Counted from the first letter of the stretch, positions 51,571 to 60,755 are shown. The stretch is 64,000 bases of DNA from Nocardioides mangrovi (GCF_020073815.1 NZ_JAIQZJ010000008.1:62001-126000); one strand, 5' to 3'. Notes: a model not told the origin generated them from the letters alone. Numbers and translations are program-made.

Positions 51571-52993
51571 GCCAGGCCAGCGCGCGCGTCGCCGCGTGAT
51601 AGCCGGACATCCCGTGCACGCCCGCGCCCGGCGGCGTCGCCGACGAGCACAGGTAGACGCCGGGCGCACCGGTCGCGTAGGGGTCGCCGAGCAGCCGCGG
51701 CCGGCCGACCAGCTGGAGCGGGTCGTTGGCACCGCCGGCGATGTCGCCCCCGACGTAGTTGGGGTTCTCGGCCGCGTAGTCGAGCGGGGTGTGCACCGAG
51801 GTCGCGACGATCCGCGACCGCAGCCCCGGGGCGAACCGCTCGATCTGGTCGAGCACCGCCCCGGTCGCGTCGCCGGCGTACGCCGCGGGGACGTGCGCGT
51901 AGGCCCAGACCGGGTGCAGGTCGTCCACGGCGCGGGTCGGGTCGGCCAGCGACTGCTGGGCGACGAGCAGGAAGGGCCGCTCGGGCATCCGTCCCCGCTT
52001 CACCTCCGCCTCGGCCGCGGCGATCTCCTCGAACGTGCCGCCGACGTGGACGGTCCCGGCCCGGCGCGCGGGCTCGGCGGTCCACGGCACGCCGCCGCGG
52101 ACGGCGAGGTCGAGCTTGTAGGCGCCGGGTCCGTAGCGCCACCGTCGATAGGCCCGCGCCGTACGCCGGGGCAGCTCGTCGCCCAGGATCTCGGCCGCCG
52201 CCTGCGGCCCGGTGTCGAGGAGGACCAGCGACGCGGGCGGCAGGTCGGCCCGCGACCGGACCGGGTGACCGGTCTCGATGGTGCCGCCGAGCGAGGTCAG
52301 CAGCGAGGCCAGCGCGCGGGTGATGGCCGCGGACCCGCCCTCGGCGACCGGCCAGCCCACCGCGTGGCCGGCGGCGTTGAGCATCAGCCCGACCGATGCC
52401 GTGGCGGGACCGGACAGCGGGCGGTAGACGTGGGCGGCCGAGCCGGCGAAGAGGGCGCGGGCCGCGGGCGTGCGGAAGCGACGGACGAACACCGAGGCGG
52501 GCAGGCCGGCGCCGAGTCCGAAGCGCGCCATCAGCAGCGGGTGGCCCGGCCAGCGCAGCACCGGCCCGAGCACGTCGCCGGCGAGCTCCGGGAAGCGCGC
52601 GGCCAGCGGCGCGAAGGTGCGCCGCCAGGCGGGTCCGTCGATCCCGAGGCCCGCACAGGTCGCGTCGAGGTCGCGGACCATCACGGCGGCCGACCCGTCG
52701 TCGAGCGGGTGCGCCAGGTCGACCTCGGGCCACCGCCACACGAGGCCGTGCTCGTCGAGCGGGAGCGTGGCGAGGAAGGGCGAGGCGAGGCCGAAGGGGT
52801 GCACGGCGGAGCACACGTCGTGGAGCAGTCCCGGGACGGTGAGCTCCTCGGTGCGGGTGCCGCCGCCGATCGTCGCCGCCTGCTCCAGCACCGTCACCCG
52901 GACGCCGGCGCGGGCCAGCGCGACCGCGGCCGCGAGCCCGTTGGGGCCGGAGCCGACGACGACCGCGTCCCGACTGGCCACCCCGGAGCTCAC
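51545..52993 (-). CDS. FAD-dependent oxidoreductase, phytoene-dehydrogenase-like
   Basis: A 482-residue flavoprotein. The dinucleotide-binding motif VVVGSGPNGLAAAVALARAG near residue 11 and the following VLEQAATIGGGTRT are of the CrtI/all-trans-retinol-dehydrogenase-like (NAD(P)/FAD) group. The C-terminal FAD motif is GVYLCSSATPPGAGVHGMSGYHAA near residue 445. It starts at GTG overlapping the stop of the membrane-protein gene upstream (GTGA), so the two are co-translated. Probably desaturates or oxidises a hydrophobic lipid-like compound. Confidence 0.84.
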   Translation of the reverse strand: MSSGVASRDAVVVGSGPNGLAAAVALARAGVRVTVLEQAATIGGGTRTEELTVPGLLHDVCSAVHPFGLASPFLATLPLDEHGLVWRWPEVDLAHPLDDGSAAVMVRDLDATCAGLGIDGPAWRRTFAPLAARFPELAGDVLGPVLRWPGHPLLMARFGLGAGLPASVFVRRFRTPAARALFAGSAAHVYRPLSGPATASVGLMLNAAGHAVGWPVAEGGSAAITRALASLLTSLGGTIETGHPVRSRADLPPASLVLLDTGPQAAAEILGDELPRRTARAYRRWRYGPGAYKLDLAVRGGVPWTAEPARRAGTVHVGGTFEEIAAAEAEVKRGRMPERPFLLVAQQSLADPTRAVDDLHPVWAYAHVPAAYAGDATGAVLDQIERFAPGLRSRIVATSVHTPLDYAAENPNYVGGDIAGGANDPLQLVGRPRLLGDPYATGAPGVYLCSSATPPGAGVHGMSGYHAATRALAWLSSQGSRG

Positions 52994-54675
52994 GACCCCG
53001 AGGATGTCACGTAGAGCGGGACGTCGTGGTCGGTCGGCTGCCGGTCCGCGAGCTCCGCGACCTTGACGTAGCCGCGCTCGATCTCGCCGGTCGCGACGTC
53101 GAAGAGGCGGTACTCCTGGATCCACCGGTGGAAGGGCTGCGACTCCAGGAACACCACGCGGACGGTGCCGGGCTCGAACTGGCAGCGCCTCTGCAGCGCT
53201 GCCGCGAGCTGCTCGTCGTGGAAGTGGCCGTCGCCGAAGTTCCACCCGAGCACCGTCCCGGCGACCAGCTCGCCGTCGAGGGCGAGGTAGTCGTCGTACG
53301 CCGGGTCGCAGACCCGCGGCACCAGCGTGTAGAGCGCCCGCCCCTGCGGGTGGAAGCAGCGGAAGCAGTAGCCCAGCGTCAGCGGGACCATCGCCTCCTG
53401 CATGCTGCCGTAGAGCTTCTCCAGCTGCTGGTGCGGCATCTGCGAGGCCTTGACCACGCCCGCGTCCAGCCGGTCGAGGGCGTCGCCGCGGAAGCACCAC
53501 ACCGACGAGCCCCAGTTGCCGGCGTAGTAGCGCATCGCCGGCAGGAAGGAGAACTTGTCGGGCCGCAGGTTGCCCCACACCACGGTCCCCACGACCACGA
53601 CCATGAGGGCGATGACCGGCAGCGGGTGCTCGAGGTCGGTGAGGCCGAGCTCCGCCTGGCCGACGAAGAGCGTGACGACGCCGATCATCATGAAGACGTT
53701 CCACTCCAGCGGCACGCCCATCGGCAGGCTGCTGATGATCCCGAGGTGGAAGGCGATCATCGCGACCGCCGCGACCGTGGTCAGCCAGCCGCCGCCGCTG
53801 AGGAAGAGCACCAGCGGGACGCCGAACTCGACGACCGTCGCGACGTGCGCGACCGCCCCCGACAGCCGCGACGGGCGCAGGTCGTCGGGGAAGCCGCGGT
53901 GGAAGCGGCGCTTGATCCGGGTCGAGCGCCAGACCGGGCTGTTGCTCTGCATCGTCTGCATGACGAAGGGGAAGTGCAGGTTGATCTTGGACGTCGCCGC
54001 GCCCCACCAGATCGCCATCATCACGAGCTTCGCGGCGATGACCTGGTCGCCGGCGACGAAGAGGTAGGTGATCGACAGCGCGCCGTAGACCTCCGAGCGG
54101 GCGGCCAGGAAGATCACCTTGTCGCGCAGCCCGAGCACCGCGAGCACGCCGATCACCACGGCGACCTGCCAGCGTGGCAGTGCGCCCCACATCGCGACGA
54201 CCAGGCCGACGAGCAGCGCGGCGTAGAGGACCACGTCGACGACGGTCCGGGTGTCGCCGCCGGTCAGCGGCACCCGGCGCGGCCAGGGCGCGAGCCGGAT
54301 CGTGCCGGGCCGGAGCCAGTAGAGGAAGGAGCCCATCGGCGGGCTGAAGCGCAGGTTCAGCGGGCCGAAGCCGCAGCCGAGCCCGAGCACCTCGAAGAGC
54401 ATCGTCCAGAGCACGAACTTGTAGAAGACGGCCGGGTCGTCCCACCAGGTCGTGACGTCGACGGCGCCGTCGATGCCCGGGGTCGTCATCACCACGCCCC
54501 AGCCGACCGCGACGTACGCGACGATCTTGAGGGCGTAGACGACGACCAGCACGTCGGGGGACCCGAAGCCGTGCTCGGCGAAGTGCCGCGCCATCGGCCG
54601 GATCTTCTCCTGCAGCGGCTGGTCGTCCCAGGTGTCGTGGTCGACGACCGGGAGGTTCGGCTGGATGAAGCCCAT
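52990..54675 (-). CDS. Multi-pass membrane protein, DUF3556-like
   Basis: A 561-residue protein with about 11 hydrophobic helices in residues 40-390 and a soluble C-terminal part (residues 390-561). Characteristic blocks are GFIQPNLPVVDHDTWDDQP at the N-terminus, NLRFSPPMGSFLYWLRPGTIR, and FHPQGRALYTLVPRVC. This matches a family of mycobacterial/actinobacterial membrane proteins known as DUF3556 (from memory). Function not established; repeated association with lipid and sterol metabolism is my recollection only. ATG after GAGGAG. Between an alcohol dehydrogenase and an FAD oxidoreductase on the same strand. Confidence 0.68.
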   Translation of the reverse strand: MGFIQPNLPVVDHDTWDDQPLQEKIRPMARHFAEHGFGSPDVLVVVYALKIVAYVAVGWGVVMTTPGIDGAVDVTTWWDDPAVFYKFVLWTMLFEVLGLGCGFGPLNLRFSPPMGSFLYWLRPGTIRLAPWPRRVPLTGGDTRTVVDVVLYAALLVGLVVAMWGALPRWQVAVVIGVLAVLGLRDKVIFLAARSEVYGALSITYLFVAGDQVIAAKLVMMAIWWGAATSKINLHFPFVMQTMQSNSPVWRSTRIKRRFHRGFPDDLRPSRLSGAVAHVATVVEFGVPLVLFLSGGGWLTTVAAVAMIAFHLGIISSLPMGVPLEWNVFMMIGVVTLFVGQAELGLTDLEHPLPVIALMVVVVGTVVWGNLRPDKFSFLPAMRYYAGNWGSSVWCFRGDALDRLDAGVVKASQMPHQQLEKLYGSMQEAMVPLTLGYCFRCFHPQGRALYTLVPRVCDPAYDDYLALDGELVAGTVLGWNFGDGHFHDEQLAAALQRRCQFEPGTVRVVFLESQPFHRWIQEYRLFDVATGEIERGYVKVAELADRQPTDHDVPLYVTSSGS

Positions 54676-54688
54676 GACAGGTGTCTCC

Positions 54689-55717
54689 TCAGTCCGAGAC
54701 GCGGAGCCGGACCTTGACGCAGTCGGCGCTGCGCGCGGCGACCGCCGCGTACGCCGCCGCGGCGTCGTCGAGGTCGAAGGCGTGGGTGAAGATCCCCGAG
54801 GTGTCGAGGCGGCCGTGCTGCACCAGGGGGACCAGGTCGGTCCAGCTGCGGTGGACGGGCGCGGTGGTCATCCGCAGCGTGATGCTGCGGAAGACGCCCA
54901 TCAGCAGCGGGAGCGGGTAGGGCTCGAGGTCGTGGATGCCGATCACCGAGATCGTGCCGCCGGCCCGTACGGCGGCGAACGCGTCGTCCATCGAGCCGTT
55001 GGTGGCGACCGCGTCGATGACGGCGTCGGCGCCGCGGCCGCCGGTCGCCTCGAGGACCGCCTCGACGGTCGGTCCGTCGACCGGGGTCGCGCCCGACGCC
55101 GCGGCGCGCTCGCGCCGCCCCGCGACCGGGTCGACGGCGAGCACCTGGCCGGCCCCCAGCAGCAGTGCGGAACGGACCGCGCACAGCCCGACCGCGCCGA
55201 GCCCGAGCACCACGACCGTGCCGCCGGGCGGGATGTCCGCGCGCTGGGCGCCGGCCCAGCCGGTGCCGAGGTTGTCGGTCAGCAGCAGCGCCGCCTCGTC
55301 GTCGATCGCCTCGGGCAGCGGCAGCAGCTGGAAGTCGGCGGCCGGCACGGCGAGGAGGTCGCTCTGCCCGCCGCCGAGCTCGCCGGCGCCGAAGACCTTG
55401 CCGCCGGACAGGCAGGTCACGGGGTCGCCGCTCGCGCAGCCGACGCAGTGGCCGCAGCCCGCGACCGACGCGACGAGCACGCGGTCGCCCGGCCGCGTGC
55501 GCCGTACGTCGGGGCCGACCTCGACCACCGTGCCCACCACCTCGTGGCCGACGGCCACCGGGAAGAGCGGCAGGTCGCCGTCGTAGAAGTGCAGATCCGA
55601 GCCGCAGATCGCGGCTGACCCGACGGCGACGATCGCGCCGTCGGGGCCGGGCAGCACGGGATCGGGGACGGTGTCGACGCCGACCTGGCCGGGTCCGTGG
55701 ACGATCACACTGCGCAT
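54689..55717 (-). CDS. Zinc-dependent alcohol dehydrogenase (MDR superfamily)
   Basis: A 342-residue dehydrogenase. Catalytic zinc ligands: Cys in AAICGSDLH near residue 38 and His-Glu in VGHEVVG. The structural zinc site is the four-Cys cluster CGHCVGCASGDPVTC near residue 88. The NAD(P) Rossmann motif is VLGLGAVGLCAVRSALL near residue 172. It oxidises an alcohol to a ketone or aldehyde. Divergent from the Baeyer-Villiger monooxygenase, which oxidises ketones to esters, so the two may act in sequence. A TACGTT box lies 8 nt before the ATG. Confidence 0.88.
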   Translation of the reverse strand: MRSVIVHGPGQVGVDTVPDPVLPGPDGAIVAVGSAAICGSDLHFYDGDLPLFPVAVGHEVVGTVVEVGPDVRRTRPGDRVLVASVAGCGHCVGCASGDPVTCLSGGKVFGAGELGGGQSDLLAVPAADFQLLPLPEAIDDEAALLLTDNLGTGWAGAQRADIPPGGTVVVLGLGAVGLCAVRSALLLGAGQVLAVDPVAGRRERAAASGATPVDGPTVEAVLEATGGRGADAVIDAVATNGSMDDAFAAVRAGGTISVIGIHDLEPYPLPLLMGVFRSITLRMTTAPVHRSWTDLVPLVQHGRLDTSGIFTHAFDLDDAAAAYAAVAARSADCVKVRLRVSD

Positions 55718-55730
55718 GGCGCTGCAACGT

Positions 55731-55776
55731 AGACCTGTAGACAGATCTTGTAAAGTGTCTACTACGTCCGTAGGGT
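55731..55776. promoter_or_regulatory. Divergent promoter with TetR-type operator
   Basis: TGTAGACA (55736-55743) and TGTCTACT (55756-55763) form an inverted repeat with a 12-bp gap. TAGGGT (55771-55776) stands 6 nt before the GTG at 55783 (leaderless). On the minus strand TACGTT (55731-55726) lies 8 nt before the dehydrogenase ATG. The TetR regulator encoded at 57704 is the likely binder. Confidence 0.58.
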
Positions 55777-55782
55777 GCGGCC

Positions 55783-57696
55783 GTGCGCAACCCCCACGCC
55801 GGCGAGCCGTTCGAGCTGAGCGACGCCGTGATCGCCCGCCACCTCGAGGACCTCTCCGTCCCGGCCCTGCTGCTCTCGTGCGTCCACCTCGGCGAGACCG
55901 AGGAGGAGCGCCGCGCGATCCTCGACGGCCCGCTGCGGCCGCAGGGGATCTACCTCAACGAGTACCAGGGCTTCATGTCGGCGGAGGACCAGGCGGCCGC
56001 GCGCGAGCTCGCCCTCGGCGTGATCGCCCGGTGGCGCGACCGCGGCTGCCCGGAGCCCGACCCGGTGCCGCCGGCGATGCTCGAGCAGATGATGGACTGG
56101 GCTGCCTGCGAGGACGTCGGCGCCGACTACGTGCCGATGATGCTCGAGGAGATGGGCCTCGACGGCCGCGACCAGCGCGCGGTCGAGGCGACCTCCGGCG
56201 CCGCCGACTACCCCGTCGTCGTGATCGGCTGCGGCATGTCCGGCCTGCTCGCCGCGATCCGACTCCAGGAGGCCGGCTTCCCCTACGTCGTGGTCGAGAA
56301 GAACGCCGGCCCCGGTGGTACCTGGTTCGAGAACACCTACCCGGGTGCGCGCGTCGACGTCGGCAGCCACTTCTACTGCTACAGCTTCGAGCCGGCCGAC
56401 CACTGGACCGAGTTCTTCGCGCGCCAGCCCGAGCTCGCGGCGTACTTCGAGCGGGTGATGGACAAGCACGACGTACGCCGCCACGTGCGCTTCTCCACCG
56501 AGGCCACCGGGGCCACGTGGGACGAGACCACCGCCACGTGGACCGTGCACCTCGAGGGCGCCGAGGACCTGGTCGCCCGTGCGGTCGTCTGCGCCGTCGG
56601 CCAGCTCAACCGGCCGTCGGTCCCGGACGTCCCCGGCAGCTTCGACGGGCCGTCCTTCCACACCGCCCGCTGGGACCACGACGTCGACCTCGACGGCAAG
56701 GACGTGGTCATGGTCGGCGCCGGCGCCACCGGCTTCCAGGTCGCGCCGACGATCGCCGACCGGGTGCGCAGTCTGACCGTCATCCAGCGGACCGCGCAGT
56801 GGATGTTCCCCAACCCCGGCTACCACGACGAGACCGGGCCCGGCGTTGGCTGGGCGATCCGGCACCTGCCGTTCTACGGCCGCTGGTTCCGCTTCCTCAT
56901 CTTCTTCCCCGGCTGCGACACCGGCCTGCTCGCCGCCAAGGTCGACCCCGACTGGGAGCCGCAGCACCAGTCGGTCAGCGAGATCAACGAGATGGTCCGG
57001 GTCATGTTCACCGAGTGGATCACCAGCCAGGTCGACCACGACCCGGAGCTCGTGGCGAAGGTGGTGCCGCCGTACCCGCCCACCGGCAAGCGCACCCTGC
57101 AGGACAACGGCAGCTGGCTGCGCTGCCTGACCCGCGACAACGTCGAGCTGGTCCGCGCCGGCGTCGACCGGCTCGAGGTCGACGGGGTCGTCGACACCGA
57201 CGGCACGAAGCACCCCGCTGACGTCGTCGTGTGGGCGACCGGCTTCCACGTCAACGACCTCCTGCTGCCGCTGCGGGTCGTCGGCCGCGACGGCGTCGAC
57301 CTCCGCGAGTCGTGGGGCACCCGGCCCCGCGCCCACCTGGGGGTCACGGTCGCCGGCTTCCCCAACCTCTTCCTGCTCTACGGACCGAGCACCAACCTCG
57401 CCAGCGGCGGCAGCATCATCCTCGCCAGCGAGTGCGAGGTCGCCTACGCGATGAGCTGCCTGACCATGCTCGCGACGTCCGGCAAGCAGACGATCGAGCC
57501 GACGCAGGCGGCGTACGACGAGTGGTACCAGCGCGTCCAGGACGAGGTGCGCACGATGGTCTGGGCCTCGCCGCACATCGAGCACAACTTCTACAAGAAC
57601 GCCGACGGCGAGGTGCACATCCTCAACCCGTTCCGGCTCGTCGACTACTGGGCCTGGACCCGCGAGGCCGACCCGGCCGACCACGTGCTCGCATGA
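55783..57696 (+). CDS. Baeyer-Villiger monooxygenase (flavin, class B)
   Basis: A 637-residue monooxygenase. The FAD motif is VIGCGMSGLLAAIRLQEAG near residue 147, the BVMO fingerprint FDGPSFHTARWD near residue 287, and the NADPH motif MVGAGATGFQVAPTIAD near residue 309. An extra N-terminal domain of about 140 residues precedes the FAD site, as in the long BVMO group that includes steroid and large-ketone monooxygenases. It converts ketones to esters or lactones with O2 and NADPH. First gene of an operon with a TetR regulator and an esterase-type hydrolase that could split the ester formed. Confidence 0.9.
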   Translation: MRNPHAGEPFELSDAVIARHLEDLSVPALLLSCVHLGETEEERRAILDGPLRPQGIYLNEYQGFMSAEDQAAARELALGVIARWRDRGCPEPDPVPPAMLEQMMDWAACEDVGADYVPMMLEEMGLDGRDQRAVEATSGAADYPVVVIGCGMSGLLAAIRLQEAGFPYVVVEKNAGPGGTWFENTYPGARVDVGSHFYCYSFEPADHWTEFFARQPELAAYFERVMDKHDVRRHVRFSTEATGATWDETTATWTVHLEGAEDLVARAVVCAVGQLNRPSVPDVPGSFDGPSFHTARWDHDVDLDGKDVVMVGAGATGFQVAPTIADRVRSLTVIQRTAQWMFPNPGYHDETGPGVGWAIRHLPFYGRWFRFLIFFPGCDTGLLAAKVDPDWEPQHQSVSEINEMVRVMFTEWITSQVDHDPELVAKVVPPYPPTGKRTLQDNGSWLRCLTRDNVELVRAGVDRLEVDGVVDTDGTKHPADVVVWATGFHVNDLLLPLRVVGRDGVDLRESWGTRPRAHLGVTVAGFPNLFLLYGPSTNLASGGSIILASECEVAYAMSCLTMLATSGKQTIEPTQAAYDEWYQRVQDEVRTMVWASPHIEHNFYKNADGEVHILNPFRLVDYWAWTREADPADHVLA

Positions 57697-57703
57697 GGAC
57701 CTC

Positions 57704-58288
57704 ATGACCGACCGGCCCACGGTCCGCGAGCGGATCCTCGACGCCGCCGAGGCGTGCCTGCGGCGCGACGGCATCCGGCGTACGTCGGTCGCGGCGGTCG
57801 CCGAGGAGGCCGGGGTGTCCCGCGCGTACCTCTACCGCTTCTTCCCCGACAAGTCGACGCTGCTGTCGGCGGCGCTGATCCGCCGCGACGAGGAGTTCTG
57901 GTCCGACGCGCGCGAGCGGATCGCGGCCGTCATCGACGACGGCGTGGCGACGATGGTGACCCAGGCCGTGCTGCTGTCCCGCAGGGCGCCGCTCGGGCCG
58001 CTCGCGCTGGAGCTCGCCGAGGCCGAGCCGGAGGCCTTCGCGGAGGTGGTCGGCACCTACGTGCACGAGATCGTGCCGGGCCTCTCGGACTTCTGGGTCG
58101 ACATGCTCCGCGCCGCGCGCGACCGGGGCCGGGTGCGCGCCGACCTCGACCTGGACACGGCCGCCGAGTGGGTGATCCGGGTGCTCGTCTCGCTGGTGGG
58201 GGTGCCCGGCCGGGCAGTCGACGCCGACGACCACGAGGCCCTGCACGCCTATCTCGGGACCTACCTCGAGCCCGCCTTCCGACCCTGA
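57704..58288 (+). CDS. TetR-family regulator
   Basis: A 194-residue regulator with the helix-turn-helix TSVAAVAEEAGVSRAYLYRFFPDKS near residue 27. The C-terminal domain is unassigned. It starts 7 nt after the monooxygenase gene. Its gene lies between a Baeyer-Villiger monooxygenase and an esterase, so it probably responds to their substrate and binds the inverted repeat at 55736-55763. Confidence 0.86.
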   Translation: MTDRPTVRERILDAAEACLRRDGIRRTSVAAVAEEAGVSRAYLYRFFPDKSTLLSAALIRRDEEFWSDARERIAAVIDDGVATMVTQAVLLSRRAPLGPLALELAEAEPEAFAEVVGTYVHEIVPGLSDFWVDMLRAARDRGRVRADLDLDTAAEWVIRVLVSLVGVPGRAVDADDHEALHAYLGTYLEPAFRP

Positions 58289-58312
58289 GCCGCCCGTCCG
58301 ACAGGAGCCCCC

Positions 58313-59251
58313 ATGGACCCCGCCGAGTTCCCCAACCTCGACCCCGACCTGGTGCCGATGATCGAGCTGCTGCCGGACCTCGGCGACAGCCTCGACGACC
58401 TCGAGGGAGCCCGGGCGATGCTGTCCTCGCTCGCGGGCGGCGCGGAGGTCGACAGCACCGGCGTGCTCGTGGAGGACGCGTCCCTCGCGGCGTACGACAG
58501 CCCGGCCTCGGTGCGGGTCTTCCGGCCCGAGGGCCGCAGTGGTCCGCTGCCCGGGCTGCTCCACCTCCACGGCGGCGGCTTCTGCCTGGGCAACGTCGAC
58601 CTCGAGCACGCCGTGTGCGTCGACCTGGCTCGCGAGCTCGGTGCGGTCGTGGTCAGCGTGGAGTACCGCCTCGCGCCGGAGCACTCCTACCCCGCCCCCC
58701 TCGACGACTGCTACGCCGGCCTCCGGCTGCTCGCCGACCTCGACGAGGTCGACCCGGCGCGGGTCGCGGTCCACGGCCAGAGTGCGGGTGGCGGCCTCGC
58801 CGCGGCCGTCGCGCTGCTCGCCCGCGACCGCGGCGGGCCGGCGCTCTGCTTCCAGTCGCTCGACGTGCCCGAGCTCGACGACCGCCTCGAGACGCCGTCG
58901 ATGCTGGCCGGCGACGCGATGCCGCTGTGGAGCCGCGGGCAGGCGATCCGGTCGTGGGAGTTCTACCTCGGCGGCCGTCCGGCCGACGGGTACGCCGCCC
59001 CCGCGCGGGCCGACGACCTGGCCGGGCTGCCGCCCGCCCACGTGGTCACCTGCGAGCTCGACCCGCTGCGCGACGAGGGCATCACCTACGCGCAGCGGCT
59101 GCTGGCCGCCGGCGTCTCGGTCGAGCTGCACCAGTACCCGGGCACGTTCCACGGGGTGCAGATCGTCCAGGACGCCCCCGTCGTACGCCGGATGCGCGAC
59201 GACACGCTGGCTGCGCTGACCCGCGCCTTCACCCGCGGATCGACCCGGTGA
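58313..59251 (+). CDS. Alpha/beta hydrolase, hormone-sensitive-lipase type
   Basis: A 312-residue esterase of the HSL family. The oxyanion motif is LHGGGFCLGN near residue 83 and the nucleophile elbow HGQSAGGGLA near residue 153 (Gln where Asp is usual). Asp in CELDPLRDEG near residue 246 and His in GTFHGVQ near residue 281 complete the triad. Paired with the monooxygenase upstream, it is a good candidate to hydrolyse the ester produced from the ketone. ATG follows AGGAG with 6 nt spacing. Confidence 0.87.
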   Translation: MDPAEFPNLDPDLVPMIELLPDLGDSLDDLEGARAMLSSLAGGAEVDSTGVLVEDASLAAYDSPASVRVFRPEGRSGPLPGLLHLHGGGFCLGNVDLEHAVCVDLARELGAVVVSVEYRLAPEHSYPAPLDDCYAGLRLLADLDEVDPARVAVHGQSAGGGLAAAVALLARDRGGPALCFQSLDVPELDDRLETPSMLAGDAMPLWSRGQAIRSWEFYLGGRPADGYAAPARADDLAGLPPAHVVTCELDPLRDEGITYAQRLLAAGVSVELHQYPGTFHGVQIVQDAPVVRRMRDDTLAALTRAFTRGSTR

Positions 59252-59296
59252 TCTGAACACCTGTCCAAAGGATCGGCGATTAGCCTTGCCGCCGAC

Positions 59297-59314
59297 GAGA
59301 ACACGTTCTACTTT
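59297..59314 (+). promoter_or_regulatory. KstR-like palindrome and -10 box before the branched-chain-type ABC operon
   Basis: GAGAACACGTTCTA (59297-59310) matches the KstR-type consensus TnnAACnnGTTnnA at every defined base but the first. TACTTT (59309-59314) overlaps it and may be the -10 box. The binding-protein gene starts at 59465, leaving a leader of about 140 nt. Single-site evidence only. Confidence 0.35.
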
Positions 59315-59464
59315 ATCTCGGTGTGACCCACGGCACGGGCGGACGGGGAGCTCCGCTGGAGGTCACGATTCGAGCAGATCGTCCGAAAACGTCGCGCCGG
59401 CCGCGCCGGAATCGTTACGTTGACGCCGCCCGGAGTGTGGGGTCGGTCACAAGAGGGAGAAGAG

Positions 59465-60670
59465 ATGCGGACTAGCAGGATCGCGGTGGCCGTAGCCGCC
59501 CTGGTGTTGCCCACGATGGCAGCCTGCGCCAGCACGAGCGACGGCGGGGACGGCGCCACGAGCGACCCCAACACCATCGTGATCGGTTACCTCGGCGCCG
59601 AGAGCGCGATGACCGACGTGATGGCGGCTTCGGTGAAGGCGCTCAACGACGACGGCGGCATCGACGGCAAGACCGTCAAGCTGGTCACGAAGATCACGCC
59701 GGAGCCGGCCGACGGCGTCGCCGCGGTCAAGGAGCTGATCGACGACGACCACGTGGTCGCGATCGTCGGCCAGACCAACAACGCCGACCAGCAGTGGCAG
59801 CAGTACCCCGCGCAGAAGGGCGTCCCGGTCATCGGTGGCCTGAACGTCAACGTGCCCTACGTGACCAACCCCGACTTCTTCCCGACGGGCGCCAACCTCT
59901 ACGCGATGGCGTACGGCGTGATGGACCTCGCCAGCACGGTCGGCGACTCCACCGGTGCGCTCTACTGCGCCGAGTCGCCCCAGTGCGCCCAGCTGCCCAC
60001 CTTCGTGGAGCTGCTCGGCGGCATGCTCGGCGTCGAGACGCCCGTGACGGTGAAGGTGTCGACCACGGGTGGCGACTGGACCGCCGCCTGCCAGGCCCTG
60101 ATCGACGGCAAGGTCGACAGCTACCAGATCGCCGCCGACGGCCCGGCCGTCGTCAAGATCGCCAACTCCTGCTACGACCAGGGCCTGCGCTCCCGGGTCG
60201 TGACCGGTGACGCGACGGTCCGCAGCTCCTTCCTCAAGTACCCCGCCTTCGACGGGATGCTGGCCGCGGGCACGACGGTGCCCTTCATCGACGACTCGAC
60301 CCCCGGCACCAAGGCCTACCAGGAGATGCTCGCCACGTACCTGCCCGACCTCGGCGACGAGAACGGCCCGCTGCCGATGAACTCCTACATCGCGGTGCAG
60401 CTCTTCAAGAAGGCCGTCGAGCTGGGTGGCACGGACGAGGTCACCTCGGCCTCGATCAAGGACGGCCTCTACCAGATGAAGGACGAGACGCTCGACGGCC
60501 TGACCGTCCCGATCACCTACACCGAGGGCAAGCCGACCATCATCAACTGCTACTACACGCTCGGCATCGAGAACGGGAAGTTCACCGAGCCGGACGGCCT
60601 GAAGACCAAGTGCGCACCGGACGACCTGATCGACACCATCCTCAAGGCGTCGTCCGCCGTCGTCTCGTAG
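59465..60670 (+). CDS. Lipoprotein substrate-binding protein, branched-chain-amino-acid type
   Basis: A 401-residue periplasmic-binding-type lipoprotein (LivJ/LivK family, Peripla_BP_6). The signal ends in lipobox MAAC near residue 20. Family blocks include IGYLGAESAMTDVMAASVKALNDDGGIDGKTV near residue 39 and VVAIVGQTNNADQQWQQYPAQ near residue 97. Such proteins take up amino acids, amides, aromatic acids or sterol fragments. ATG follows GAGGGA. A hairpin separates it from the permease gene, as is common when the binding protein is needed in excess. Confidence 0.88.
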   Translation: MRTSRIAVAVAALVLPTMAACASTSDGGDGATSDPNTIVIGYLGAESAMTDVMAASVKALNDDGGIDGKTVKLVTKITPEPADGVAAVKELIDDDHVVAIVGQTNNADQQWQQYPAQKGVPVIGGLNVNVPYVTNPDFFPTGANLYAMAYGVMDLASTVGDSTGALYCAESPQCAQLPTFVELLGGMLGVETPVTVKVSTTGGDWTAACQALIDGKVDSYQIAADGPAVVKIANSCYDQGLRSRVVTGDATVRSSFLKYPAFDGMLAAGTTVPFIDDSTPGTKAYQEMLATYLPDLGDENGPLPMNSYIAVQLFKKAVELGGTDEVTSASIKDGLYQMKDETLDGLTVPITYTEGKPTIINCYYTLGIENGKFTEPDGLKTKCAPDDLIDTILKASSAVVS

Positions 60671-60712
60671 TCGACCGGGGTGGCCGGCCGAGGGACCGGC
60701 CACCCCGTCGAC
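60670..60712 (+). terminator. Intra-operon hairpin between binding protein and permease
   Basis: An 11-bp stem GGGGTGGCCGG / CCGGCCACCCC with 8-nt loop extends through GTCGAC / GTCGAC with one bulged C. It starts at the stop codon of the binding-protein gene and probably stabilises or partly ends the transcript. Confidence 0.65.
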
Positions 60713-60755
60713 GCACGTCCTTGCGCCACGTCAACATGCTGAGGGAGCCCCGAGC

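Noticed and set aside
53000..54445. N-terminal extension of the FAD oxidoreductase into the membrane-protein gene
   Set aside because: The extension is a shadow frame of the DUF3556-like gene. The flavin motif begins right after GTG 52993, which overlaps the upstream stop.
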